Under the pieces are notes generated by a model, which saw only the letters and a program-made list of their open reading frames with translations, had not been told where the DNA came from and did not search any database. The position numbers and the translations under genes are program-made. Source: Hypomesus transpacificus (lineage: Eukaryota > Chordata > Actinopteri > Osmeriformes > Osmeridae). From it: a stretch of DNA of 64,000 nt. Numbering within the stretch: position 1 is the stretch's first letter; each line of letters starts with the position of its first letter. This document shows positions 22,139 through 39,400 of this stretch, piece by piece. Location: assembly GCF_021917145.1 (NCBI RefSeq), contig NC_061077.1, forward strand, positions 9,288,083 to 9,352,082, written 5' to 3'.

Positions 22139-22557
22139 ATGGATTCTGACGGTGCTAGTGTGCAGTACAATCGTTGGAACGAAGACAACATTAACCTCAA
22201 TGTGGCAGCATCACCGTCTGGTATGATGGGGTGAGTGACACTTGTGAGAAAGTGACAATGTAGAAAGTTGAACAGGTATTTTACTGAAAGGCTGATTGGA
22301 AAGTTGATTGTGTTCTGCAACACTGTCATCAGATCTGTGGAAGATTTAGTTAACTTACTTGATAAATAATAATTGTATCCTTACTGTCCCATCCTTGGTT
22401 TCAATAACAGTGTTTTATTATGCTCTTCTAAAGGGTCTTCAACAGAGTGTGTACTGGCACTGTGGGAATAGCTGTGAAGGTGGCAGGAGCTTTGGCAGCA
22501 CTGGTATCTGTGTACATTATTGGATACGTCACAGGATACTATGTTCACAGATGTTGA
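22139..22557 (+). CDS. smim1: SMIM1, small integral membrane protein (Vel antigen)
   Basis: Two coding exons, 22139-22230 and 22434-22557 (216 nt, 71 aa; human SMIM1 is 78 aa). The N-terminal half is hydrophilic. The C-terminal half has one hydrophobic helix, and the end of the protein, GYVTGYYVHRC, matches human GYLTGYYVHKC closely. RVCTGTVGIAVKVAG before the helix also matches the human RLCTGKLGIAMKV. In humans it is a type II red-cell membrane protein that carries the Vel blood group; its biochemical role is unsettled. The splice sites (gtgagt, then an aag acceptor) and phase agree. An AATAAA signal lies at 22853-22858. Its place beside LRRC47 matches human 1p36. Confidence 0.95.
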
Positions 22558-23065
22558 GGGACTTACAAGAGTGCTTCCATGCACGGATTAATGTGGATAC
22601 CATATGTTGATTTTGATTGATCATTACAATGACCAAACAATGCTATGAATCCGGATCTCGAATACAACAATACAGTATACAGTAGATCTTACATGAGTCA
22701 GAAAATGATGTAATTAAATCATAATTGCAGTCTGTAGGAATAACACTGACTGTCATTTTGTTTACTGTATTTTATAAGAGAACACTGGGATGAATACAAA
22801 TATACTGGGTTGAGTCCCTGTGATGTCCCAAATGATATCCTCAGTGGACTGAAATAAACCAATAGTCTTAACAGAAGTTGTCAGAAACCCTTTACTTACC
22901 ATGTAAATGCACCTATTATAATTTTTTTGTTAATAAACAGATTAAATTCCTATCTCAATCATAAAAATGCTCAGTAAAGTCTTGAGGAATAGCACATCAA
23001 TTAGACAACATTTTATTGGTAGATACCCAAGGCAGTCAATGTACCAATGTATTTTATTTTTTACT
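22558..23065. other. smim1 3' UTR and intergenic DNA
   Basis: Contains the smim1 3' untranslated region up to about 22875 and, on the other strand, the 3' end of the unrecognised gene at 23066-24049. The transcripts converge. No other feature is seen. Confidence 0.6.
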
Positions 23066-24049
23066 TCATAAGTCTCCATCATATACTATCTTTATGGTGG
23101 CAATGTCCTGTTCCTCTACATAACTCATACAATTAATTTGATCACTACTGGAAAAGAGAGTTGAATTAACTGTTAAGACCCACTCTGATATTTTCTGAAA
23201 AGTGTAATATTCCTCCTCATTGGAACAAAGTAATATTCGACTCGTCTTGTTACCTTTGTCTTCAGAGCACTGAGATTCCGTTTCAATGGCAGATTCATCG
23301 GATGGAAAACCTCTTTGTTGCTTTGTTTCACAAAGAGTAGCGTCATGTGTGTTACGGTCCGAGATCACACCACTGTCAATGGCACTAGGGTTACTAACAT
23401 CATTCCTCCATTGCCATTCTAAAGAGTCAAGTGGCACGGAATTTGATGCCGCACTTGGCTGGGCGCCAGAAGTCCCTTTTGTGCAATCAAGTCTGTAACG
23501 ATTGTCCGCATCCTGTGCGTACTCTTTTGCTTGTTTCATTGTAAGACTACTACTAATCAAGCTACCTTTGTCAGACAATGGATATCCCGGTCCACGTCGG
23601 GAAACCAGCATTCGACATTTTTTATTTGCACTACTCAGAGTTGAGGTTGATAGTAAGTAAGCGCCACCATCATTTTGGATCGTTGGTCTTCCTCTGCGTA
23701 ATTGCGCATTGGCGCACTTCAAATTTCCAGGTATTCTTGATCCATTGATAGGCGGTAAAATTATATTCTGAGAGACAGCAACTGTGTTAGCGCGTCTTGT
23801 TTTTTTAGAAAGCGTGAAATGCCGGGAACTATTGGTAAATTCAAGAGCATTGGCTTTTACTTTTGCCGCAGGTCGTAAGTTAGTTACTTTAGCACTCTCT
23901 GTGCATGAAGTGCTTGGCCAACGCTCTCTATCAATCCTTTGCACATTTAGTGCCACGCACTGCGTTACGTTTTCCCACTTCAACTTTCTATCTCTGGTCG
24001 CCTCAGTCAACGTCTGCTTCTCTTGGCGGACTCTATAAGTACTTTTCAT
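23066..24049 (-). CDS. unrecognised one-exon gene, 327 aa
   Basis: A long uninterrupted frame runs from ATG at 24049 to a stop at 23066. I do not recognise the family. The N-terminal 200 residues are basic and rich in Ser, Thr, Asn and Arg, with no clear domain or signal peptide; the composition suggests a disordered, perhaps nuclear protein. The C-terminal 60 residues differ: an acidic stretch is followed by YYTFQKISEWVLTVNSTLF and a short end DIATIKIVYDGDL that alternates like beta strands, so this may be the conserved module. A TATAAAAG box lies about 95 bp upstream (24144-24151 on this strand), supporting a real promoter. In human the neighbour of SMIM1 on this side is CCDC27, but I see no coiled-coil pattern to support that identity. 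A short second exon cannot be excluded. Confidence 0.7.
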   Translation of the reverse strand: MKSTYRVRQEKQTLTEATRDRKLKWENVTQCVALNVQRIDRERWPSTSCTESAKVTNLRPAAKVKANALEFTNSSRHFTLSKKTRRANTVAVSQNIILPPINGSRIPGNLKCANAQLRRGRPTIQNDGGAYLLSTSTLSSANKKCRMLVSRRGPGYPLSDKGSLISSSLTMKQAKEYAQDADNRYRLDCTKGTSGAQPSAASNSVPLDSLEWQWRNDVSNPSAIDSGVISDRNTHDATLCETKQQRGFPSDESAIETESQCSEDKGNKTSRILLCSNEEEYYTFQKISEWVLTVNSTLFSSSDQINCMSYVEEQDIATIKIVYDGDL

Positions 24050-24143
24050 AGTTCAACTGCGTTGCTGCTTCTAATGAAAACTTGCTCGTGGTGTAATCCG
24101 TACCTGATGCATTAGGAACTCGACTCAAACCCTGCAGACTATT

Positions 24144-24151
24144 CTTTTATA
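24144..24151 (-). promoter_or_regulatory. TATA box of the 327-aa gene
   Basis: TATAAAAG on the minus strand, preceded by ggtgtgg (a CACC-type word), about 95 bp before the ATG at 24049. Transcription would begin near 24115. It is one of the few canonical TATA boxes in the window, which suggests regulated or tissue-restricted expression. Confidence 0.6.
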
Positions 24152-24988
24152 CCACACCCATCAAGACACCTCCCTCCTACACAAACTCTGCAGACCCTTC
24201 TCAGACACTTGAGATGTAACAGTAGCCTATCTGAGAGTCCCAGTTAACCTGAGTGTGAATACCCAAAACTCTGAGACTACGCTGAACATGTCATAGAGGA
24301 ATTGAAGACTGAAAAAGCCACGCATTCTGTGACACCACTAGAAGCTCTTTAGAACATTGTAAAATCATGCTGGGATCACATGGATCATCAGGTTTGGCAC
24401 AAACTTGTGGAGTCCATCCATGCCTGGATCATTGAAGCAAAAAAAGGGACAAACAAAGTACCAATATAACTAAGATAGATGATAGGATCATACTAAAATA
24501 TTTTGGAAAGTCATGTCAATTTTAGGACTCATCTTTTCACTCAGATTTTTAACATTACATTATCATTTGTAATGAAATAAGTGTAGTAGATTCTAAACAA
24601 ATGCTAAATAGAAGTAACTTGACTAGTGGTCTCAGGCTTTTGGACCGTACTGTATATTGCTGAACACAATGTTCAGTCTAAAATAAATACGTCTCATTGT
24701 ATCTGTGCCATTTTATTTCTCTTTAAACAGACATCCATGTTTTTTGTAATTGATGTGAATGAAAGTTATAATACTTATTTATGTTAATAATTCAAAATGT
24801 TGTAGTGAACTCATTAACGGTGCTTGTTCTTATGGAAGTACAAAAAGTATACAAAACATTGTATTATGAGTATATATTTAAATTATTCCATCATGTATAT
24901 CTAGTACATGCACTTCCCCCAAAATAAACAGACAACTGATTTAGTGTGATGTTATGTGAGTGGTTCAATTAAACAGCTGGTTGGTGCA
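24152..24988. other. intergenic DNA between the 327-aa gene and lrrc47
   Basis: Upstream region of the 327-aa gene on one side and the 3' untranslated region of lrrc47 on the other. The text around 24285-24660 (ctgagactacgc to gcttttggaccgtactgtat) resembles decayed DNA-transposon end sequence common in fish, but no matching second end was found. Confidence 0.45.
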
Positions 24989-29316
<4,328 letters not shown>

Positions 29317-30494
29317 GCTGCAACACCAGACCCGGAAAGAAAGAAGAAAGAGAAGAAGTCATGCTGATGCAATAATTCAGCGCAACAAATACGCAGCTCA
29401 TAAGACTTACAACGCCAACGTGCGCACATATTGCGCAGTGTCTACTCAAAACGTCAAAGACCACAGTCCCTTGCGTTCTAAACTGGAAATGCGCATGTCA
29501 GATTCCGGTTGTTGTCAGTGGTGGTTATGGAGATGAAATGGGACCTGGACAAGCTGTCAAAATTGTTCTGATGTTAATGGTAAGATGCATTCAATAACAA
29601 GTTATTAACTCATATCGACAATGAAATGAGGTTTCAGCAAAAGGAAAAAATAATTGAACGTATACTGGCAGTTAAACAATGTGAATTTTGCGAGTATTGA
29701 AAGCTTAATGTACTAAAAGTTAGGCTAAATTAGCCTGGCTAACAGTGTGGTTGGCCAACGACGTTAGATTACTGGTAGGCTAGCTAATAAACCAGTACGT
29801 GGAAAGCATACTGCACTTTCGTCCAACGAGGTTAGTTTTTAGTCCAAGGTTAGCTGGCTGACTGGCTAAACCCATCATGCCACCCCCACCCCCTACCTCG
29901 CCATTCGAGGCGTGAATAACATGTTGAATTGCTTCATCTTACAATAGGCAAGTTACATGATAAATGCATTCGGCATTGTTTGGAATGTGCAACAACTATC
30001 TGGCTCTAACAATGATTTTAACGCATTATTATTTTGGATAATCGTATTTGAAAAATATAAACACACTCAAAGACCAGTGGCGATTTTAGACCCTTTTTAG
30101 GGGTGCTCAAGCTTGTTTATTATCATTTGATGCTGGTAGTTCATGAAGAAAGGGACATTCTTAGTTGTTTCCATTCATTCAAAATTTTGCAGAAAAATAC
30201 ATAAATGTATTAATTGTTATCCCGTGAAATTATGGATTATTAGCAAGGGGGTTTAGCACTTTTGCAAGGCACTGTATTCATGGCACATTCTCATTGGGGG
30301 CAGAGCACCCCTAAAGGTCTGATCCTAGAATCACCCCTGATAAAGACCTAGAGACATAGTACAGTGTTCATGAATGTTGGTATTCATTTATTGTTTATAA
30401 TCAATACCAATAATTCGAAATGTTTTGCCCATGCTCTATATGGATACCATTGGATTTACATTGTGTGGGCTCTGTTTCAGTGTGTCTCGGAAAG
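29317..30494. promoter_or_regulatory. bidirectional promoter interval lrrc47/cep104
   Basis: The lrrc47 ATG (minus) ends at 29316. A likely cep104 5' untranslated exon ends at 29579 with a gtaaga donor, and its next exon begins at 30481 after ctgtttcag. The shared promoter is therefore about 200 bp or less. The first cep104 intron carries a hAT-like MITE (30075-30339). Confidence 0.65.
30075..30339. mobile_element. hAT-like MITE in cep104 5' intron
   Basis: The left end cagtggcgattttagacc and right end ggtctgatcctagaatcacc, closing with cctg, are imperfect inverted repeats. The flanks tcaaagac and ataaagac agree at six of eight positions, as for an old 8-bp target duplication. No ORF. Confidence 0.65.
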
Positions 30495-33400
30495 ATGCCC
30501 CGGAAGATAGGATTTGTGGTGGTCAGCTCTTCAGGCCACGAAGACAGTTACAGTGCCAAGGAGCTGATGGTCCATGCTCCTACAGTTAATGGTTGGAGGT
30601 CAACTAGGTATTTTAGAGACTTGTTACATGACTTTAGACATTTTCTCTGTAATGCCTTTAGGTATAAGGCATCCTGTCAACCTATCACAAGTATCCTTTC
30701 TGTGTGTTTCTGTGGCAGGTTATGCCCGTACCCCCAGCAGGTCACTCTACAGCTGGTGGAGCGCAGCAGGGTGCGCAAGCTGCAGCTTCTGGCCCACCAG
30801 TACCTAATTTCAGCCAAGATTGAATTTCACATTGGGGACAGTCTACCAGAGACCCACTCCTCTGAGCACTCCGGACCGCTCCGCAGACTGGGGTGAGTCC
30901 ATAACAAGCACAAGGGACATGGTTGATTTATACAGTCAACATATTATAATAGGTGACTCCACTGTAGCCAACTTCTGGGGCATGCCATGTTCCTTCACAC
31001 AATCATGTTGTTACAGTAGTTTATTTTAGATAGTGTTCTCAAAAGCAAAATACTTGTTAAATCAAAAGAATCAACCCTAATTTTTCTAGCAATCTACCAC
31101 AGATACGTGTCTCTGTCCGACAATGAGAAGACTGGTTTCAAAGCTCGAGAGCTGAAGTCTGTTCATGTGGACGCGATTGGAACGTACCTTCGCATAACCT
31201 TCCACAGAAATCACATAAACCGCTACAATGTCTACAATCAGGTACTTTACTAAACTAATAGCCAGTCACTGTTCACAGACATCATCTACTATTTACACCA
31301 CAGTCTCAATTGTTTAGTCACAATTTTCATTCATTAGTTAATTCTTTCCAGCTTTTGTTCATTCATGCATTCCTATATTTACTTGCTCATTCACCAATGC
31401 ATTCATTTCACAGACTTTTGTTTATAATTCCAGGTTGCATTGGTTGCCATAAATGTTTTGGGGAATTCTATGGATGGCAATGATATTAACACAATTGTAA
31501 GTGACCGCTCTTTTGTGTGTGTGTGTCCATGTGTCCGTGAGCTTGTGAATCTAGTAGCCCTTTTCCACGACATGGTTCTGGCTTGACTCAACTCTACTTG
31601 CCTTCTGTGGGATACCTAGTACTGTAAATTACAGTAGCGCTACTACTGTAGGCTACACTGGACGGATTAGCTTGAGCTGTTACAGACTCTGAAAACAGGG
31701 ACTGACTAACGATTGAGTAATACATCATACTATAGTATGCTTTAAAGCCTGTATTTGAGTGCAAATGAACTAACCAACATCAATAAATGTACCTTAAGCT
31801 CATGGATATTTTTTCAACCTTTAGAAACTTTTGGTAGAAAATATTTTCCAAACCTTTAAAAACTATTTTAAAAACGTTTTTGAAAATATTTTTTCCACCT
31901 TTCGAATTTTAAGTCTGTTTAGACAGTTTTGCATTTCGGGGTGGTAATTGGACAGTGAGGGGAAAAAGTTAGTTGCGAGCCCTGACCTGGTACGACCAGG
32001 GTTTTATGGTAGCACCTTTGTCGTGGTTGCAAGGTTCCATACTGAGTTGATACTAAAAGGTGATGTGAAAGCACTGCAGACTACTAATTGATCAGAGTGA
32101 ATTGGGCACAAACATGCCATTTTTATATAGCCAAGCTACATTATAGTGACCGCAAATTTTGTATTCACTGGACTACTGAATTAAACGGCAACCAGCAAAA
32201 CCATGGCGTGGTCAGTTGAGGAGGTGCAGAACTTTGTCTGTGTTGCCAAGCGAGAGTGGTGTGTGTGTGTGTGTGGCATTGAAGACCACGTCACTGCAGT
32301 TTCATGTGGTGTCTCTAGGATGACCAGTTACATTGTGAGGGTACAGTAGCGCAGTAGAAAACTAAACGTGTTGAGTCTTGTCGGTACCATGTAGTGAAAA
32401 GCAGCTGAAGAGTCTGGGTCTAAGTGCCAGATTGCCTGTCACAGAAGAATGAACATGCAATGCTGCCGGTAAACACAAGATGGGGCTGTTGCTTCTAAAA
32501 CGGTTGGCCTGTTGCAGCAATTAAACATTTACAAAAGTAAATTATATACTGATTCAGCGTTTTTTGATTGACTATGAAGTCTTTAGGTGCATACATGCTT
32601 TAAAATAATTACCATTAGCCAACTCCACCACACAAACATCACTTGGTAGATTTACATGTACACATCTGGACTACCTAGAATGGTATTAGTATGTAAGATG
32701 TAGAACAGACACACCCATTTTCAGTTGCTGCTGTACTGTATGAATACTTACGGGGAGTGTGTGTGGCAGGAATGTAGTAATCAAACTCGGGAGAAGGCAG
32801 TGTGTAATCACAGAGGCCTTAGTTACCCAGTGTAATCAGATAGACCTGTAGACGGACAGACCCTGGAGTGGAGAGGTTACCTACACACAGACACACACAC
32901 ACATACATACAGATTCCACTGAACAAGCTCTGCATTGTTGCTCTGCTAATCCCTCTGTAAGCACCTTCACTATTACAGTGATACCTTTGGATGGGTTGGT
33001 TATCTTTCAGAAGTTTAGTGTTGTTCTTCTCAGTGTCTTGATTTACAGATGACGTATGCACATGATGTGTTGACCTCTGTGTAAAGTGGGTGAGATGGAT
33101 AAATGTACACCTGTACTGCATTGTTTTAAATTCCACCTCTCCAAAACACAATACACTTCCAGACTCAATCACTTTTTGACTTGGGAGTATTTGACAAGGG
33201 TCTTTGCCATTCATTGAATCAAATACATGTTGTGGGAGCATGCCCCATTCACATACCCAGAACGACCAATCACTAACAGTTCTGGGAATAGTTCTGTTTT
33301 ACACATCAGAGAATATGCTTATATATACACACATGCCTGTGTGTAGCCTGTCATTACATGACTGTTTGTTTATGGAGACCTCCGTTGTTCTGTTTGTGCG

Positions 33401-36400
33401 TCTCTATGTACTTGTGTGTAATTGTACTTCTGTTGACCCATAGCCCAGCCGAGAGCAGCTGATAGAGCATTACCTCAGCAGCTCCCAGCACGAGGGTGCT
33501 CTGGATGGGACTTACATGGGGTGAGGAGGAAGCAGGGGCCCATTGTCTGTTAAGATCCTCTACACACCATTAGCCTTCTTGTCATGCTGAGACAAATGAC
33601 CTGTCTATTCACTTCTTCTCAGATTGCTAATTCAATAGGTATTGTACTAAATGTTTGTTGAAAACAAAGCAAATAAGTTACAGGCCTTCTGGCTCTAATA
33701 CTAAAGAAAAACAGCATTTGAAGTGAATCAGAGTTCTTCATTTCCATCTTTTCTTTGTTGTGAACACAATTCATACTATGTAGTGAAATGTGTCATCTTT
33801 GACAATATTGTGTCTTATATCACCCATAGTAAATGTGAGTCCATCTCCCCTCTGGATGACCTGGCCTTCGACATGTACCAGGACCCAGAGGTGGCCCACA
33901 TCATCCGCCTGCTGGATGACAAGAAGCAGGACATGGTCCACCTGGAGCGATACGACCTTGCCAAGACACTGAAGCAGGCTATCGCTGACCTGCAGAAGGT
34001 ACAGCACTCAAGGCCTTCTGCCTGTTACCCAGCTAGGTCAAACGGCAGATAAAACAAACAATCCGATCCATTCGAATGATTGTAGTTTCTAATCGAGAAT
34101 AGGGACTCGGATTCATGATTTCTTAGAAAGTAGCTGCCCAATATAGCTACCCTTTAGAACTGTAAGAATGCCGTGAAATAAAGTGTAGTGTGAACAGCTG
34201 ACTAAGACTGCATGAGATCAATTACACATGTGTACCTTCTTGTCATGCTGAACTACTGTTTGATTTTAACATAGTTTGTAACATTAACCATTAAACATTG
34301 TTCAGAATCTTGTTACAACCCATATGGTTGTCATACCAACCATGAATACTTAATAGCCACAACAGCTGCGGCGATGTCCAGTGAGTGGTGTCTGTTTGTA
34401 GCTTTGTAACCAAAGAACTTGCACACACACACACACAGACACACCCTGTTACCTCTTGTTAACAAATGTCTTTGCTCACCATGCAGCTTCAAAAGTGGAC
34501 AAGGTTAAAGCTTAACCTAGACCACTGAGCTTTTATCCAAAGTTGTATGTCACATGTCAATACAACACTATAATAACTACAGGAGACTAAGCAATGGCAG
34601 TTCAGTTAGTGTTGCAAGGCCTCTTTAGAAACTTTTTTCAGCTATTAGAGTTTAGTTATGTAAAACTATTCAAAGGACTTACTGAAACTTGTCGTCCAAT
34701 ATCCTGATTGTAAAGATAAACCATTCTGTCGGAGGAATACCACAATGTTCTGTTGGCATGGCAATGTCTTTTTACATAGTAACTACCATTTACACCAAAT
34801 GTATCCAACTCGTCATATTTGTGTTGTCATGAACTACTGCTTGTATAATGTAGCCCTCCAATAACATTCCCCTACAGTACAGTACTTCAAACAAGTAGAG
34901 ACAACGTATAATCGAGACAATAGAAAATCAAGTCGGATACACTTGGGAACTTCCAATCCATGCGGTCTCTCTCTCCTTTCCCTACTCTCCTCTTCTCCCT
35001 CCTCTCGTCTCTGCCTGGCAGGTGGGGGAGCGTTTGGGTCGCTACGACGTGGAGAAGAGGTGTGCCATAGAGAAGGAAGACTATGACACAGCCAAGAGGA
35101 AGAAGGAGCAGATGGAGGAGTACAGGACGACTGTGTACCAGCAACTGGAGGTTCACAATCTGCTGGACATGAACACAGTCAGTGTTTTAGTCAGTCCTGA
35201 CCCCCATCATGGTCAAAGTATGTACTGTTGGTACATGACACAAGTCTCCTCCATCTTACTTTTCCACATCCTCTGTCCATGACCTCTGTAGATTACCAGA
35301 GCCGTGGAGTCGTCCCCGAGCCAGGATCACCCCTCCCCCACTCCCAGACACCGGCCCCCAGGCATCAAGCCCAGGGTGTCCATGGAGACCTTGAGCAAGG
35401 GAAAGAAACAGGAGTCTATGCCCAGGCAGGTTGAGCAGGTGACTCCACCCAGACCTGCCAGCCCTCCACAGCCCCAGCCCCCCTCCCCCCGTGCCCACCC
35501 TGACGTACCACGCACAGACGTGAGTAGACTCAGCCTGCCGCACCACCGAGTCCGAGCCAGTCTCTAGCTCTTGTTTATGTTTTATTACGGTAATAAAGGA
35601 AGATGATAAAAATAAGTCAATAAAATAGTGATGTCCATTAAGCAACTGTTATCCAAAGTGCCATTTTCTTTTCTCCACGGAGGATCCAAACCTAAAACCT
35701 CATGTAAACTCATGCTTCAGTATTTGTGATTTGTGTACATGATTTATAGTGCCAGTAAATATAGTTTGTGCTTTGACAGAAGGCGTATTCATCTGCGTGT
35801 TATAGTAAACAAAAAGTCTGTGTACAAGGTAGGGCAGTGTTGCATAAAGGAACACGTGTACCCTGCTGTAATCCTCTGAGATGTTTGGAGCAGTTCTCTC
35901 ATCGGATTATGACCAGGACTCCATAGTTTACGCACCAGTGTGACCAGCCTACAGGTTGAGTTTCACAATTTAATTAAAAGTGTGAAACAGTCGAGTGACT
36001 CAGGGGGGTGCCAGCCTGGCTGGAAGGGCACACTTTGAGCCTTTTACAAGGCAGGAGTATGCCAGTATGCACTGCAGTGAGCTGGGTTTGGTTATATATC
36101 CAGAAACAAGCCTTGAGCTTTTATAAAGAGAATTCTCATGATGAAACACAAAGAGCATCAATCAATCTTAACTGTACAAATACACCATTTTTCAGGTCAT
36201 CACCCTGCCTTATGATGAGAGGCCTCTACCTGCTCTGCAGAAGGAGAGGCCAGGGGAGACGCCCCAAGGCCAGCATGAGGAGTCCCCTCTGCCCCTGGAG
36301 CCTCCGGCTAGCCCCCGCAGCCCAGGGGTGGGTGCCGTGAGCGGGGAGCCTGAGCCTCTCACAGAGAGAGCTCAGAGAGAGGCCAGCTTCCCCATAGAGG

Positions 36401-39400
36401 TGTATGGAGATGGCCTGGTAAGATACACGGTCAAACAGGAACATGCACTAAACACTGAAACCCAAATATGCATTCAAATGACTGAACATATCCAATATTT
36501 TTGTGTCTATGTACACTGAAACCCAAATATGCATTTTTAATGACTGAACATATCCAATATTTTTGTGTCTATGTACAGTATATCTGTATTCAGGACTACA
36601 TCTGATACCCTACCCTTCTCTTACTCCTTTCAGGTAGCGGGGGCCTATTCAAAAACCTGGTCATACCGTGAAGATGCCTTGTTGGCTGTTTACAAGAGGC
36701 TGTCTGAAGTCCCCCCAGGGACCCCCAAGGAGGAGCTGAGGAACATGATGAGGGCAGCAGTGTTCCTGGTCAAGAAGGCCCTCCTGGACAAGGTGTCATC
36801 TGTGAGTTTGAGTGGGTTTCATTCATGTTCAGTTGGTGCAGAGTTTGTGTGAACACTCACATTAGGAAAGAATATTCCAATTTGTCCTTGATTGGATCTC
36901 CTTTGGCTGATCCCTTGGTTTCTCCAAGGTCCAATAGAGTACTTGCCAGCATACAGTATAGTAGGTAGACTTGTCTGTCATCACAATAATACTCAGCTCT
37001 GAGATTTCTCAGTTCTACCAGTAATCTACCATCATCCCCTTTGCTCTTCATATGGAGTTGTTGAATCAAAACATTGATGTGTTATCCTTAATCCATTAAA
37101 GAGCAGTTTTGATTGATTAGACCTGAGCTTTATTGTTCATAGCTGTTTTAACCAGCCAGATTTTTCCCCCTGAGGAAAATCATGAAAACAGAGTGATAAT
37201 ATGAGGGAAAGACCTTGTCCTCGCTTCGAAAGCAAACAATCCGGTTATCTGATGCTGCTGTCAGGTGAAAGTGACTGGACCAATTACAAGAGGAAGGACA
37301 GCACAACTGGTCAAGGTTGAATGAAAGACAGAAATGTCCATGTTTGTTCAACTCTAACGGAAGAAATCAAGCCATTTCCACCCAGGTTTAGCTTTAATAA
37401 TGTTATTACATCTAAGCATGGTTCCCAGCAGATTTGTGCATTTGTGTTTTGACCAGTAAAACATTTCTTTCTCAAAAATTTCTACCTGCATATATTGGCC
37501 TGGCAATGAACAAATTGACAAACCGTTATTCACAAACTGAAACACACATACTCGCAACAGACATGCTTTCCTTCATTTCTTCAAGTACATGAATTGATTA
37601 TGTTTACTGGACTTGTTTGATATGCGTGTTCCATCCTTAACCTGTAACCCGAACGACTATATACACACAGGCAGCACCCACTGCCCCCCAACCACCCCTC
37701 CAACAATGCCCCCCCTGTTCCCCTCACACATCCACACCCCCCTCACCTTGAGTTTTCCCACTTATACAAATATTTTGAGTATTTTTGAGACCTTGTAAGC
37801 AAGACTTTATTCCGTTTGTGCGGTAAAAATAACTGTTGCAATAATCCAAATGATGCATTATCCTAGGTACATAAACATTAATAGTAATTGTAAACGATAA
37901 TTAAGTAATAACTACGGTAGTCAACTCATTGCACCTCTGAGCCTGCACTGCATAATGTCATTCAGTTTGCCACAAAATTGCTACAAATTTAACTATGTAA
38001 CCAAAGTAGAATTTGGTGGTTCCATACATTTCAAACTATAACAATGTAACTAACCATGGTCATTTCTGCTTCCCTTGCTGGTCAAATCCAATCTGCCTCC
38101 AAACTGGTCAATTCAAAACAGCTCTTTCTTTGTGCCTTGCCTTAGCCAACCATATTGACAGCATAAAGGTTTTTTTGCAGATCATATTTGGGGCACATGC
38201 TACTGTACATTAAAGGCCTGCAGATGGACTTTATTCAGTAGCGTCTGATATTGAACTTCTCTTCCAGGTGTTCAAGGCATCTCTGAAGCTGCTGAGAATG
38301 CTGCTGACCCAGTTGATCCCAGGCCAGGGGCTGGGCAGGGTGGAGGTAGCCCACTGTGTGGAGCAGACCTGGCCTAATCTGCTCTCCAGAACGGGGGACT
38401 CAGCTACCAGGCTAAGGGCCATGGCAACAGCCTTCATTCAAGTAGGGCTTATGGAAACAACAGGAGTGATCAAAGACTACACGTATATAGACATCATTGA
38501 TCATCACTTGCAACAAATTAAAGACTTTCCCTATACCCATTATTAGGAAAATATGTTGGTACAGTGATACTGGATTAATCTAAATCACCTCTCAATTTGG
38601 GTCATACAGCAGTGCAGTCATGACATGTCACTACAAATAGAACATTTGCTAGCAGATTTTTTTTATTTAACAATTGGAAGTAAGTAAATGGCATTACTCA
38701 TGGGAATAATCCACAAGGCACAGTTACAGCTTGTATCCAGGTAGTGTACTGTAAGCTGCTCTGTGCAGAACATGTTTCTGAATCTGGGGACATTAAGCAA
38801 GGTGTGGATGAAAAGAGCTGTTTTCACACATTTCCAAATTCTCAAACAGGCTCCATTTTGTACTGTAGTATTCTGGTACTGTTGAGTTCGAGTTTTAACA
38901 TGACCCACGTGTGTGTGTATGCAGTCTAGAGGAGAAGACAAGGTGTGAGAGAACTGGGGATGTTTGTGATTGAGAGAGTTCAGGAATTATCGGAGGTAGA
39001 GAGGACAAATATGTACATGTTATAGTACAGTATGTCAGTGATTTTGAAAGGTTGTGTGCGTGTGAGAGAGTCCTGTGAAAGAGGTAGAGAGTAATGGGAA
39101 TCCTTATGAGTTAGTCAGGGAGTGTGCTTCAGTGTCAATATTTGACCATGACCGTCTCTTCAGTCCCCTTAGATCACTCAATGGTTCTTTGTTAGAGGGC
39201 CAAATAAAGTCCACATTCAGTGGTCAATAGGGGCGAACAAAGACTAAACGTATATGGACGTCATTGATGATGGCATACAACAAATGAAAAAGTATATTGC
39301 GAAATCAAAAACCTTTTTTACACCAACCCAATGAGTAAATGGGGGTAGCCATTAGTAAACCTTTTTGTTGCAGAGATAATGAATATACCTTTCATTGAAT

